This document shows positions 1 through 12,390 of a DNA stretch of 64,000 bases, piece after piece. Source of the DNA: Monodelphis domestica (lineage: Eukaryota; Chordata; Mammalia; Didelphimorphia; Didelphidae); assembly GCF_027887165.1 (NCBI RefSeq), contig NC_077229.1, positions 204,129,753 to 204,193,752 on the forward strand. The letters are read 5' to 3'. Position numbers and translations under genes: made by a program. The notes below the pieces were generated by a model, which was not told where the DNA came from, did no database searches, and saw only the letters and a program-made list of their open reading frames with translations. Every line of letters starts with the position of its first letter. Position 1 is the stretch's first letter.

Positions 1-118
1 CTGGGCGGTCCTGGGTTAAGCTAGAGTCACCATTGGCACAGGGAAGACATGGACAGTGATTGGTAGATGTGAGAACTGTAGGAGAGGGAACACAAGGGGG
101 CCATCATCTACTTTACAG
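1..118 (+). mobile_element. Partial ERV LTR (U3 part) cut by the window edge
   Basis: The first bases resemble U3 segments of the other LTRs here: a GGGCGGTCCT-like block, then CCATTGG, then ATTGGTAGATGTGA. The last motif recurs in the LTR at 4030-5030 and, on the minus strand, in those at 8760-9553 and 29960-30816. No end can be defined, so this is only a fragment assigned by similarity within the window. Confidence 0.35.
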
Positions 119-788
119 TTCATCTTAATATATTTGTTCTTTTTTTTCTTTAAAGAATTCTGACCTTAACAAACATCAACTAAAATGAGCACTTGACACA
201 TATACACAGTAGAGTAGAAAGAGAAGATTGTACATGAAACTGTGAATTTCTATTATGTACAGCTTGCTTTTCTCCTCTAAGAATAGCAAATGCAACATAT
301 TACTTTCAAAGCTGCCCTGTTTGTCTGTGATTCCTTCTGGCTTTCCTTCTGTTCTCTTCAACATGTTTCAAAAATGTGTTTCAATTATATTTTTTCTTTC
401 TGTATTCCTTTTTAGAGGGGAAGAGTACACCCTGACCCTAAGTTTCCTTTCACTTCTTAGTGCTCATCCCTCTCTTTTTTGAGAAAAAAAAAAAGAAAAG
501 AACAGAAAAACAAAACCTTTTTAACAAATATGCATAACCAGGTAAAACAAATTCTCATTTTGGTCTTGTCTAAAAATCTCTCACATTTTGCAATTTGAGA
601 ATATTACCTCTGTCAGGAGGTGAGTACTATATTTCTTCATCTTAATAAATCTTTTTAAATTGTTTACTTTACTTTTATAATGTTATTAAATAAATTATAT
701 TCCTAGAACTGCTCAATTTACTCTGCATAAGTTCATATAAATCCTTCAAGATTACTTTGAAACTTTCTCCTTTTTCATTCCTATTGTA
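119..788. other. No gene seen; AT-rich DNA
   Basis: Only short T-rich open frames occur here. None has coding character, and I recognise no protein family or RNA gene. Confidence 0.6.
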
Positions 789-1645
789 TAGTGATGGCAA
801 ACCTCTTAGAGACCACGTGCAGTGCCCTGCCCCATCTAGACTGACACCTCAACTCTGACCAAGCCCCAATTTGGAAGTGGAGACCAGGCTCCTAGCTGGC
901 TTGAGCCTGAGGGGGATTTGTCTCCTGCAGTCCACCACTGTATCCAGCCCTGCATAGGCCAAGTAAGGGGGCTGCTACTAGGCTTCACACAGCTGGAGAA
1001 GACTACTAGGGTCAGGAAGGTGGGGGAAGACTAGTAGAGGAGATGGCTTCTTGTTGCAAGATGGGGTACATGTCCTTGTTGAGTCTGATTCAAATGTAAC
1101 TTCATGTGGATTTTGCTTGACTCTGTCACAGAGATGTTACCTCCAGTGCCTTTTAGGCTGCTTATATTTGCATAACTGCTGTCCTGGGAGTGGTGATTCC
1201 TATTGGACTGTGCCCCATGTGGGGGTGGGAGCAGGGGGAGGAGAGAGTGCAGTGAACTTTTGGAGGATGGGGTCACTACCTCCCCCTCCCCCCCAGACTG
1301 TCAGCTAGCAGGAAAGGAAGGAAGGAAAGTGGAGATCTTTTGGAGGGGTGAGCCAGGCCCTGTGTCAGGAGAAGAGACCCTCTCCCACCCTCCTGCAGCC
1401 TCTAGTCCCAGACAGGGGAGGGGAAAAGGGAAGGGAGTAGATTGATCACTCCACTCAGGGGAGGGAGTAAGCACAGAATCTGGGCAGGGAGGCTCAGTGG
1501 AGAGGGGGAAGGGAGCAGCTCTGCTGGAGTCCCTCTGCCTCTCTAGTAACTTACTCTGCCAGGACAGAATATGATAGCATATGTGCCCACAGAGAAGTCT
1601 CTACATGCCATCTTTGACACATATGTCATAGGTTCACCATCATGG
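789..1645. mobile_element. Non-autonomous hAT-like DNA transposon
   Basis: The left end reads TAGTGATGGCAAACCT. The right end, reverse complemented, reads CCATGATGGTGAACCT, giving terminal inverted repeats of the CAGTGATGGCGAACC type known from hAT elements. The flanking 8-mers CTATTGTA (781-788) and CTATAGTG (1646-1653) match at 6 of 8 positions, as expected for an aged 8-bp target duplication. The roughly 860-bp interior is G-rich and has no transposase frame, so mobilisation would have needed an enzyme in trans. Confidence 0.6.
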
Positions 1646-2787
1646 CTATAGTGCAATTATATTCTATTACATTTACAAACCATAACTTGTTAAGCTGTTT
1701 CCCAACTGATGGGCATGCTCCTAGCTGCCATTTCTTTACTATCCTAACAAGGGCTGTTTGAGCCTCATCAGCATTTCCAAAGTGCTGCTGGTATAATTTC
1801 CCATGTGAAAGAGGCTAGGGAGCCCAATTCTGAGAGAAATAGAGAGAGACAGAGAGAACTTAAAGTTGTTGGGACCAGGGCTATGTTGAAACTGTACCAA
1901 ATATAAACCCATGTGCAAGGAAATTTTACCCTTCTCCTTCTTGACTATGGGTACCTGGCATGAATTTGGACTTGGGCTGGAAGCAAGGACTGTGTGAGGG
2001 AAATCAGTGGATAAATTTAGTCATGAGCAGTCAGAAAAATGGAGTCAAGAATATCAGGAGACAGGGGGCTGAGTGATCTTCCCCTGCACTGCCCCCATGG
2101 ACCACCACCTGAGTGGCACAGGCAAATTAGAAAATATAGTTATCTCTGGAGACAACATGTGTGAGAATTTTGGCCTCTTCACTTCAGTGTTTGATTCTAA
2201 TTGGACTTGCCTGAGAGTGTCTAGGGGATCTAATTGGTGGCTTTAAGATAGCAAGCTAAATGGAGTAATAAGGAAAGTACCTTCTCTTTCCTATTTTTCC
2301 ATCTTTCTCCTACTACTTTGGATTTAATAAAAATTATTAACTTATGGCCAGTTTCTTAATTTTAACTCTTACAAAAGATTGAATGAAGTAGGTAAGTATA
2401 AGAAGGATATGTACAATAGGTACTTGAATAAGTAAATAGAAGATAATTTTAGAAAGGAGGAGGCCCTAACAACCTGGGGGATCAGGGAAGGTTTTCCTGG
2501 GAGGTAGCAAATTAACTGAACCATGAAGGATGATAGGGATTCAAAAAGATGGAGTTAAGGAGGGAATTAAGAATAGCTTGTGCAAATATAAGTATAAGGA
2601 GAGGGAATAAGTGCTAGTTCAGAGAGCAAATAGTAGTCAGTTTGGCTTGAACCCAGAATACATGAAGGGAAATAATTGGAGAATGTCTGGGAAAGCAGGC
2701 TAGAGCCAAATTGTGGGGGTCCTTATTCTAGAGGCAATTCTCCCACTTCATAACTTTGCTTAGGAATAATATTAGAAATAATCCTTG
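1646..2787. other. No gene seen
   Basis: Mixed-composition DNA with no long open frame on either strand. Degenerate repeat debris is likely, but I could not assign it. Confidence 0.5.
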
Positions 2788-2996
2788 TGGGGGCAGCTGG
2801 GTGGCTCAGTGGATTGAGAGCCAGGCCTAGAGATGGGAGGTCCTGGGTTCAAATCTGGCCTCAGACACTTCCCAGCTGTGTGACCCTGGGCAAGTCACTT
2901 GACCCCCATTGCCTAGCCCTTACCACTCTTCTGCCTTGGAGCCAATACACAGTATTGACTTCAAGATGGAAGGTAGGGGTTTAAAAAAAAAAAGAA
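2788..2996 (+). mobile_element. tRNA-headed marsupial SINE
   Basis: The copy starts with a GGGGCAGCTGGGTGGCTCAG head and carries the B-box-like GGGTTCAAATC. It continues through the CTGTGTGACCCTGGGCAAGT body and ends in a tail motif related to GATTCTAAGATGGAAGG plus an A-rich run. This layout recurs on both strands through the window and is the strongest sign of a marsupial host. Confidence 0.85.
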
Positions 2997-3007
2997 AGAA
3001 TCCTCGA

Positions 3008-3213
3008 GGGGACAGTTAGGTGGCTTTGTAGAATGAGAGCCTGGTCTAAAGATGGGAGTTCCTGGGTTCAAATATGGTCTTAGATACTTTCTAGTTGTGT
3101 GACCCTGTGGAAGTCACTTATCTACCATTGCCTAGGCCTTATTACTCTTCTGCCTTGGAACCAATACACAGTATTGATTCTAAGATGGGAGGTAAGAGTT
3201 AAAAAAAAAAAAG
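3008..3213 (+). mobile_element. tRNA-headed marsupial SINE
   Basis: A second, more diverged copy of the same SINE lies 11 bp after the first, in the same orientation. It starts GGGGACAGTTAGGTGGC and ends in TTGATTCTAAGATGGGAGG plus an A run. The two form a tandem SINE pair. Confidence 0.8.
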
Positions 3214-4029
3214 TAGTCTTTGAATCATCTCACCATGATATGTTATATATGGATAGTATATGTATATGTACTTGTGCCTACACATACATACACACATTCT
3301 TAGAAGATGTTATCAAAAAAATATGACCTAAGACACTACAGTCAGGGGACAAAGCAACAGAGAGAGGTAGTAAATAGTTCAGTTTCTCAACAAAACCCAA
3401 AGCAAGTGACTTGTTTTATTCTCACTTGTGAAATAAAGAAATACTCACTTGTTTCTGTTATAAGAATTGTAATAGATGACATGCTGTAAAAACATCAGGT
3501 ACCTTTAGAGAGTTTTTTGTTTTTGTTTCATAATACCAACATTATAAAAGAGAGCAAGGTTGAACTAGACTTCTTCTGGTCTTAGGTTAATTCTTCTTCC
3601 AGTCAACAAATAGGAGGAGCATTTGTTCCCTATAGTAGAAACAAAGCTCAGCTTCTTTCACAAAGGCACATAGCAAAGTTTATCCTCTTTTTTTTTCTGT
3701 ATAGTTTATAAAATTAAGCTTAAGGGTTTAGCTATGTTGTTGGGAGTTTAAATTGAATCAGAGAATGTGGTTATTTCTTGTCCAACTTGTCTTCTCTATT
3801 TGGATTTTATAAGAAAGTCTAGACAACCTCCCAGGTAATATTAAGGCCTTGTACAAATAAATGTTTATATCTTTCTGGCTTTTCTTTCCTAATGAATGAT
3901 GGCTTATTTCCTCTTCTTTTACCACTTTCCTCTTAGTTTTCTTGGTAATGATGGAATTTTGCCAGAACCCAAACTGTGGTCTTCATGGTTATCTTTGTCA
4001 ATGTTGTAAATCTTGAAATCTCTCAGACT
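3214..4029. other. No gene seen
   Basis: AT-rich DNA with short frames only. Nothing recognised. Confidence 0.5.
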
Positions 4030-5030
4030 TGTGAATGTTAAAAATTTCCCCATCGGGGAATTCTTAATTGGAACAAATTCCCTACTGAGAAACATTCCCC
4101 ATTTTGATGTGAGAACTCGCCAGGATCAGAAATGGGAAGACCTCTACTCTACCCATACTTAAGACTGCTTTAGGAGAGAAAGCTCCTTGCTAAACAATGA
4201 AAGTACTTGGACCCATGCTTATAATAAGGCAAGGAGTTCTTTGAGCCAGGCCTGTTTTTAGAATTGATACAATGGGATGCTAGGTACCTAAAAGGGTCAG
4301 GCAAGTTTTCTCTTGATGAGATTAGTTGACTCAGCTGTGTTTTCTCTTGTTCAGACTTACTGAGGAGATTGGTCGACACAGCAGCATTTTTTCTGATTCA
4401 GACTTACTGAGGAAATCTCCTTTGGAAAGCATCTACAGTGATTGGTAGATGTAGGGACTTAGGGGAGGTGACATGGGAGAAAAACCCCTATATAAGGAAA
4501 AGCATAATCTCTTGAGGATAGATCCTTTTGGAGGAATTCCTTTTGGAGGATCTCTGATGGGGACAGCTTGGGAAGAATCTCTTGAGAGAGGCTCTGGAGA
4601 AGGGAAGCTCTTGGAGGACAATCTCTAAGGAGGTCTAGCTGGAGCTCCCCTAAGGGGACTCTGTCCCTCTGGAGGCTCTGGAGAGAGGCCCTTTGGAACA
4701 GTCTCTGGCTGGAAGGCTCTCTGGTGAAGTTAGCTGAGATGGAGCTGGCCTGGTGTCACTAGAATCTTTGTTTAGGCAGACCTTGTGGTGAGTGTTAAAA
4801 GACTAACTGACTGATTCTCTTAAGACTCAGGTCTAGGCCATATTGGCTTGAGGCCCTTCATAATTATTCCTTTCCTACTCTTTCTCTCTTTCTCTAATTC
4901 CTCATTATATTATTAATTAAAAATCTCTATAAAACCTAGTTGACTTGGGTATTTGAATAATTGGGAATATTTCCCTGGTGACCACCTTATATTTGATTTA
5001 AAAACCAAGACACTGTAGTGAAACATTTTC
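4030..5030 (+). mobile_element. ERV LTR of a recurrent family, plus strand
   Basis: The segment begins TGTGAATGTTAAAA. It contains the shared ATTGGTAGATGT block near 4440, a TATATAAGG promoter-like box near 4490, a long GGAG/CTCTGG-rich middle, an ATTAATTAAAAATCTC polyadenylation-like region near 4911 and a terminal CTGGTGACCACC ... AAGACACTG block. Two minus-strand segments (8760-9553, 29960-30816) share the start, U3 block and terminal AAGACACT block in the same order. The outer ends are approximate. No gag or pol follows, so it is probably a solo LTR. Confidence 0.6.
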
Positions 5031-5233
5031 TGCGGTCAAATTTACTCACCCTCTCTTATATCTATCACAATTTATATCTTCCACTATTTTAATCACTACA
5101 GTTTAAGACCTCAACCATTTTAAATATCACAATGTTTTGATTAAAAAGCTCTATTTCTTTTTTGAAATGTGAAAGTAGTGACAGGGATTCATATTTTCCT
5201 TACTATCATGGTTTCTGATAATTCAATGAAAAT

Positions 5234-5855
5234 TAAAATTTTTTTATTTAATTAATTTAGAATATTTTTCCATGGTTACATGATTCATGTTCTTTCCCTC
5301 CTCTACTCCCTCTCCCCTCCCAGAGCCAATGACCAATTCCATTAGGTTTTACATGTACCATCTATCAAAACCTATTTTCATAATATCAATATTTGTAATA
5401 GAGTGATCATTTAAAGTCAGCATCCCCAATCATATCCCAATCTACCCATGTGATCAAGCAGTTGTTTTTCTTCTCTGTTTATACTTCCACAGTTCTTTCT
5501 CTGGATGTAAATAACATTCTTTCTCATAAGTTCCTCAGAATTGTCCTGGATCATTGCATTGTTGCTAGTAGAGAAGTCCATTACATTCAATTGTGCCACA
5601 GTGTATCTGTCTCTGTGTACAAAGTTCACCTGGTTCTGCTCCTTTAGCTCTGAATCAATTTCTGGAGGTTTTTCCAATTTACATGGAATTGCTCCAGTTC
5701 ATTATTCCTTTCAGCACCATCAGATACCACAATTTGTTCAGACATTCCTCAATCAATGGACACCCCCTCATTGTCCAATTTATTGCCGCCACAAAGAACG
5801 TGGCTATGAATATTTTTTTTTGTACACGGATTTTTCCCTTTTATCTCAATGAGTA
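5234..5855 (-). mobile_element. L1 3' end (3' UTR)
   Basis: Read on the minus strand, this holds the AATGGCTGAACAAATTG-type and AGAACCAGGAGAACA-type blocks of the mammalian L1 3' region. It then ends in a GGGAGGGGAG purine run and CATGTAACCATGG. Plus-strand relatives lie at 27430-28226, 47330-47650 and 51440-51575. The element is 5' truncated. Confidence 0.65.
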
Positions 5856-7084
5856 TTTATTAAAGTGCTTACTATGCTCAGTAAACTTAGTTGTCCCTAA
5901 TGCATCCACACTATGATCAATAACTTTTAGGAATCTCTAAAGACTCAGCAAGACTAGTGATTACACTTGAGAGTAGGATTTTTTGCATTTGAGATAACAA
6001 ATTTGGATTTGTTGGCTCTTGAGACTCTTGAGACTCCAAGATTCTGAAGATCTATAAATAAGGAAGTGTTTGGCCATATGGGTCATCCAGAGGGGAGTTA
6101 CTGAGCCTTCTGATTATTTGGGTAAAAGGAATATGTAGCTTTTTACAAGGTTTACAGAAAACATGGCAAGACATTTTTAGCAAATTGAAACCAGTGTAGA
6201 ACTGAGGTACAAATTCTTGCTGTCCTTAATTGAACCTTCCTTACTGTTTTGGGGTACAGTCTTTCTTGGTAGAGTCTGTATCCTATGGAAATGTGATGTT
6301 TAAAGCATTTTTCCAGATTCTACAGTTTCTTATATTTACCTGACCCAAGACTGTGCCACCACAACAGCACCACATGGGGGCAGAGAACTCAAAGAATTGC
6401 TAAAAAAGATATCCACTCTAAGAAATCTGCTTGAATCAAACACTTAAATTTCATGACATTTCCTTTGCTTTAACTTACTGATTAAGGATACATGTACTTT
6501 ATCCAGAACTTTTGCCCATTTCCTCTTGCTCTTCTATCAACTCTTCTGTCCTGGATAACAGTGGCTCTTCCTCCTGGAAAATAAATCAAGTAATGGAAAA
6601 ATGAATGAAATAAACATCTTCTAAGCATCTATTACACACAGAGCACAAAAAAATACACATAGAAAAGACAATTCCTGCCCTAATCTCTCTGGCACCTGTT
6701 AGCCTTCTTTCACAGATTAAACAGCATCCTCCTAGGAGAGATTGTATAAGGGGGAAATAATCTTACATTTCTTATTAAAACTAAGTAAGGAAAAACATTA
6801 TAATAGAATAATAATGCCACTAATCTTTGTGTGTGTGTGTGTGTGTGTATCTCAGTGTAAGAATTTAAAATTTAGGTTTTATGCTAAATATGAGAATTCT
6901 ATAGTAATATTGTGGTCGCTGATTTAAAGATATTATAACTTAAGTCAAAATGATTTTTAATAGCCTTTATTTACAAAGAGGTAGAAGGAGTGAAAATAAG
7001 AAAATGTAAGAAGAAGGTAGAGAATTATCTAGCCTATCACCCTAAGCACTGCTCTAGTGTGGGACTCAACCCCAGCAGGGCTTG
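5856..7084. other. No gene seen; includes a (GT)n run
   Basis: No coding region is supported. A perfect GT dinucleotide run lies at about 6828-6848. Confidence 0.5.
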
Positions 7085-7735
7085 ATAATCTTCAGGCAGA
7101 GGACCAGGTGGTATCTGCAGCTAGGGCTCTACCAACGCAGCCTCCTTAAGGAAAGGAAGGCCTCTTGGGAACCACTCTCTCTAGAAATCCAGAAAGGAAG
7201 GTTAGTTACTCTCCCAGCTCACCAACAAAGAGTCTCCCAAGGTGAAGACTGAAGGTGGAATTCCAATGAGGAGGTCCTCATCCAAAGAAGAAGTTCAAAG
7301 GAGAAGATCTAAGCCCAAGATCCCCTGGACAGGAAATTCAGGACTTTTCATAGTCCTTTTTCCACATCATTTTCTGTCCCTTCCTCCACTTTATGGGAAC
7401 CAATTGCAGTCTTTCAATTTGCTTAGTACCGCCCAAGGGGTGGTCAGTGGCCTCTGGAGTTGTCACCCACTTTAGCAAATGACTTGCAAACTCTCTTACT
7501 TAGTGTTAAGTAGGGGTGCTTAAGTTTTTGATTGATTAATTTAAAAGTTGCTGATTGATAGACAAAGAAAGTTTGATTCATTTTTCACATCAGACAAGTT
7601 TCTGACTTAAAAAATGAACAGTTTGATAAAGACAATAAGGTCTTGACTTGGGGTACTTTATCCCTTGTGGAGTAATTTCAGAGGGGAGGGTCTTTGAACT
7701 TGGATGGGAAGGAATTTGCACCTTTATTTTCACTA
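7085..7735 (-). mobile_element. Probable ERV LTR fragment, minus strand
   Basis: The block around 7330-7560 (CTTTTCATAGTCCTTTTT, CACTTTAGCAAATGACTTGC, GATTGATTAATTTAAAAG) is matched in order by 44070-44260. On the minus strand it aligns with the U3 motif GGGCGGTnCTAAGC ... ATTGG seen at the window start and at 11730-11770. Ends are not defined. Confidence 0.4.
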
Positions 7736-8287
7736 ACCTCTAACTGAAATTTAGCATTTCATTCCATTATGAAGTAGAAAATAAAATACTCTTCTGGAAA
7801 GGAGTCCATAGACTATATCAGATTGCCAGAGGAGTCCATGATAAAATAAAGATTTGGATCTCTACTCTAGCCTTAAGAGAAGAGATATGGTACCACCAAA
7901 ATATCAATATTTCAAAGGGCAGTTGGAAGATGGAAAAAAAAGGAAAATAACTTTACTCAATGAGAAAATGTATTTTCTTAAACATATGGGCAGAAGGTCC
8001 TGAAAATTCTGTAAAACAAATATTTAATTAATTCATATAATCTAGATGTTTTACTTTGTATGGCCTGGAGATGCTATTGAACTACTTGGTTCCTGTGAAC
8101 AAATAGCAGAGACAAGTAGACTGTAGGAATGAAATGAAGCATATATTTTAATACAGAATCAATAAGTGGATTTATTTAATTTGACTGTACTTTGCTTTGT
8201 TATATTGGGGTGGGGTGGGGTGCTTAATTCAAGTAAGGAATCTTTGGAAAATGTATGAAAAGCAATGTAAAACAGAAAAGACTATCA

Positions 8288-8572
8288 ATATAGGAGCAGT
8301 TAGATGACACAGTGGAAAGAGTTCTGGTCCTAGAGTCAAGAAGATCTGAATTCAAATTTGGATTCAGATATTTACTAGTTGATTGATCATGGGCAAATCG
8401 CTTACACACTGATTGTCTCAGTTTCTTCATCTGTAAAATGAGGATAATAGTAGCACCTACCTTACAGGTTGTTGTGAGGATAAAATGAAATAATAGTTGC
8501 AAAGCATTTAGCACAATGTCTGGTACATAGTAGGTGCTATCCAAACATTAGTTATTATGTATTAAAGAAAAA
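8288..8572 (+). mobile_element. tRNA-headed SINE with MIR/Ther-type body
   Basis: The GGAGCAGTTAGATGACACAG head is followed by TCTGAATTCAAAT, then a core-like TCTGTAAAATGAGGATAATA block and a TAGTAGGTGCTAT tail. It differs from the copy at 2788 in its 3' half, so it is a different SINE subfamily with a similar head. Confidence 0.7.
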
Positions 8573-8759
8573 AATGTTTCTTGTGTGGGAAAGCTCTTCT
8601 TGACAATCATTGTTTGAAAGAGGACTTAGGCTCAGACTTGCTATTTGGAGTATTTTGCTTCTTTCTCTTAATTGCTCTGCTGACCAGGGTGTTCTCCAGT
8701 CTTAGCTGCTACAGACAGAGCTAAGTGCATTTCTGGTTGATGTAACTGGCAAAATGTGG

Positions 8760-9553
8760 TTTGCCAAGACTGTGAATTGCCAAAACTGTAAAGGTTTCAG
8801 CCAAACTGTAGAGATAATTTTTAGTGTCTTGATTTTAAATTTAAAATTAAGTGGTTGCCATGGGAAAATTCCCAAATATGAAAACACCCAAGTCAGCTGG
8901 GTTTTATGGAGATTTTAATTAATATAAATTAATACAAATGGCCTAGGCCTGAGCCTAAGGGAGAACGAGTTAGTCTTTATCACTTACCCCAAGATCGTCT
9001 CAAGCAAGCTCCAGTACTCCACCAAACTCCTGAACTCCTGAACTGAGTTCAGACTCCCAACTGAATTCAATTGACCTCCTTTTAAAGAGAATTTTCTCTT
9101 ATGTCACCTCCCCTAAATTTTCACATCTACCAATCATAGTAGACGCTTTTCCCCAGGACTGCCCATTCTTAGTTTTCACCACTCTTTAGTTCTCACCTTC
9201 TCTGGTTAAATTAAATCCTCAAAGTACTTCACACCTCTTTTGTTAAGCTTGCCTTTTGTAAGTTGCTTGACCTTTTAGTGATTAACCTTTATAGGTATTT
9301 AGCACCTTTTTGTATTAGATCTAAAAATAGACCTAGTTTAAGGTTCTAGTTTTACTATAAGTATGAGTTAGGGACTTTTCATTGTTCAGTCAGGAGTTTG
9401 CAACTTTATCTTCCCCTAAGGCACTGTCTGAGTAGGGTGGAGTAATTTTAAAAGTTCTCAATACATTCCTGATCAAGTACATCCATTGTTAAAAATGGGG
9501 AATAGCTTAATCAAATCTTCTGAAGTAGAGTCTAAGTAATTTTAAGATTCACA
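8760..9553 (-). mobile_element. ERV LTR, minus strand
   Basis: On the minus strand it starts TGTGAATCTTAAAATTACT near 9553. It has the ATTGGTAGATGTGAAAATTT block near 9130 and ends past ACCCAGCTGACTTGGG and CCATGGCAACCACTTAA toward 8766. It can be followed almost end to end against 29960-30816 in the same orientation, with small indels. No internal retroviral genes flank it, so it is probably a solo LTR. Confidence 0.65.
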
Positions 9554-9844
9554 CTGAGAAGTAAGGGCTATTGAGGCATGAGTCAGGAGCCTGTATCCTT
9601 TCAGTAATATGGAAGGGTAGGAATGAAAGTGGATGCCAATACATTTAAGGCATGAGAATGAATTAGAGGGGAGGAAGGAAGGAGGAAGAAACAAGGAAGA
9701 AGAGCCAGGTTAGACTATATAGATAATTTTTACGTTAGTTTTTTCAGAAATTGGTACTGGTGGTTAGTTTTGCTCCTTAATTCATGAATGTTATAAGCTC
9801 AAATTTCCCTCAATAAGTAATGTCTCATTCATCTAGTAGCTCAG

Positions 9845-10060
9845 AAGGCAAGAGTCCAGTGAAAAGGATGCTGACTCTGGAGTCTAAAGGACTGACTTCA
9901 AATTCAAATTCCTATGTAAGTTGGGCAAGTCACCTGAACTTTTGAGGCCTTAATTCCTACATCTGTAAAATGAGGGGGTTTGAAAAATATCCTGCAAGTT
10001 TCCTTCCAGCTCTAAATTTACACTTCTATGCTCAATGATCCTATGACTCTGTGAATCTAT
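9845..10060 (+). mobile_element. MIR/Ther-type SINE, diverged
   Basis: A GGGCAAGTCACCTGAAC block followed by ACATCTGTAAAATGAGGGGG is the conserved core of this SINE class. The head is degraded. Confidence 0.5.
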
Positions 10061-11635
10061 GGAAACACTTAGAAGACTATAAGATACAGTGTTACTCCAG
10101 AGAAATATGGTATACCTGTCAATAAGGGCCAAAGCTAAACTACAAGAGCTGGGTGGATCAATTTTGGACAGAAAGCCCAATTCACTTCATCTAAGGTATA
10201 CATAATGGCTTCTTTTTTTTAATCATTGTATGTTCTTTCTTATCATTTCTATCTCCCCTCACCCCAGAACCTAGTTTGTCCAAGATCAGTATCTAGATGG
10301 ATGAAAAAATAGAACACTTTTGGCTTTGGTAGAACTCTGAGTTTTTACCTCTTAGATGATCTCCTATTTCACTGAGGTGAGCATGGTCTGGGTACCCTCT
10401 CCTCTTTGCCCCTACTGAATTCTGTTTTTTGGAAATAATCTGATAAAGTCACTCAAACTAAAGTATATATATGATAATAAATTACAGTATTACCTTTGCA
10501 TTTTCATAAAGTGGAATAACCATTTACCTCTTAAAGATAGAATTTCAAATCTGAATTAGTAGGGAGAAGAAGAGTTTTTATTTTTTAATTCGTTTGGGGA
10601 TGTGTGGGTGTGGGTGTATCTATGTCTGCATGAACGTGTGCCTGATGGGGAGGAGGTAACTTAAAGTTCTTAGGATCTCCAAAACCAATCCCTTTAGTTA
10701 GCCGTTATATTTTATCACAAGGGTTGCTGTGAATGATCTTTTAATGTTTCTTTTGAATTCCTTTAGTTTCATGTGGCAGTGATTTTAGAGTGAGGTTAGC
10801 CAGTAGTCATTTTGTAGCAATAAGGGATTGTCATTTTATTGATCAGCAACCTCCATCCCAAGATTATGGTAACAGAGTCTTTCTCTTCCCACTTGCTTAG
10901 CCTTAAATAATTCACATCATCTCTTGAAATGCTTAAGAGATTGCTACTCAGAATAACAGGTATCTTTTAAAAGACTAATTGGATCTTAGGTTGCATTGTC
11001 CTTGCAAAAAAAGGGGACATAATCTTCTGGGTTTCTGATATCTGGCACTAGTCAGACTACATTTGCAATATTGTGTTCAATTCTTAAAACCACATTTTAG
11101 GAAAGATATTTATAAGTAGAACTTTCACAAGAGATGCTGGCAGAAGAGGACTGTTTTTTTTTAAAAAAGAGAACCCATAATACCCATAAATATGATACAT
11201 GATACATCCCTTGTCCTTCTAATTTGTTTATGATATCTCCCTTTATAGCTAGATCATATATCCCATTTTGATCTTATCTTGGTAAATGGTGTAAGATATT
11301 GATTTATACCTAGTTTCTGCCAGACTGCTTTCCAGTTTTCCCATTAATTTTTAACAAATAGTGAAATCTTATCCCAAAAGCTTAGATCTTTACTTTTGTC
11401 ACACACAAGGTAACTATTTAATCTTGTTTGTTGAATCAATGTCTGTTCTATTCCACTGATCTATTTTTCAGTTTCTTATTCAGTAGCAAATGGTTTTAGT
11501 AATAGCTATTTTATCAAAAGTTTATTTTATCAAACTAGTTTAAAATCTGCTAAATCTCCTTCCTTTACATTTTTTCCATCAATCCCTGTGAATTTTAGAT
11601 TTACTCCACCCTGCTTAGTCTAACAAAACAGCAAT
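10061..11635. other. No gene seen; possible CR1/L3 scrap
   Basis: No coding region is supported. Around 11050-11110 the phrases ATTGTGTTCAATTCTTAAAA and CACATTTTAGGAAAGATAT resemble the 3' part of CR1/L3 LINEs on the plus strand. Confidence 0.4.
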
Positions 11636-12281
11636 GTCTACACCCCTACTTAAGGATTAAGTATTGAGAAGGATGGCCTATGACAGATATGTGCTAGCAA
11701 ATGACAAATAAGAAACAACTGACAGCCCCTGGGCTGTCCTAAGTCAAGCTTAAGCTACCATTGGTACACGTGAGATGCAGGGAAATGATGTAAAAATGGT
11801 CTATATATTTGGCATCACTTCCTCTCTCTGGCCTCTTTTCGTGAAGAGGTGGCTCTGGTGGCAGCATGCTGAGTGTCTTGGCATCTTGGCGTGGTGGAAG
11901 CTATTGTCCAGATTTGGCAGTGAGAGTCCTTGATACACTCCTGGGGAATCTTAGTAACCTCGTTCAGGTGAGGCATCTTCTCTGAGCTCTCTTGGAGTTT
12001 AGGCTGATTCTTTTCTCCTTTATCTTCCAAAACAGTATTCTCTTAGAAAAGCCTCTAATCTCCTGAAAAGACCTTGTGGCAGAGGTCTTTGAATTCCCCC
12101 TGGCACAGGCCAGGTGGGAGAAATCCTATACCCTTCCTCTTTCTCTTCTCCTTAATTCCTCCCTCTATATTAATTAAACCACCATAAAATTTCCAAACTG
12201 ACTTGGGTATTTTATTTGGGATATTCCCTGGTGACCAATAAAAATTAGATTAAGTCACAACCCTAAAATTTTCCCTTACAT
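11636..12281 (+). mobile_element. ERV LTR, plus strand
   Basis: The segment runs from TGTCTACACC to CCCTTACA, so it has TG...CA ends. It contains the GGGCTGTCCTAAGTCAAGC and CCATTGGTACACG U3 blocks and a TCTATATATTTGG promoter-like box near 11803. ATTAATTAAACC lies near 12169, and a terminal GACTTGGGTATT ... CCTGGTGACCA block is shared with the LTR at 4030. I found no target duplication. Confidence 0.55.
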
Positions 12282-12390
12282 CCCCATTAATGACCTTTTG
12301 TTCTTCCAAATGAATTTTATTATTTTTATTATCATCCAATTCCAGTATTAAGTAAATTATTTAGAATAATTGGCAAAAGAGGAGTCCTGC

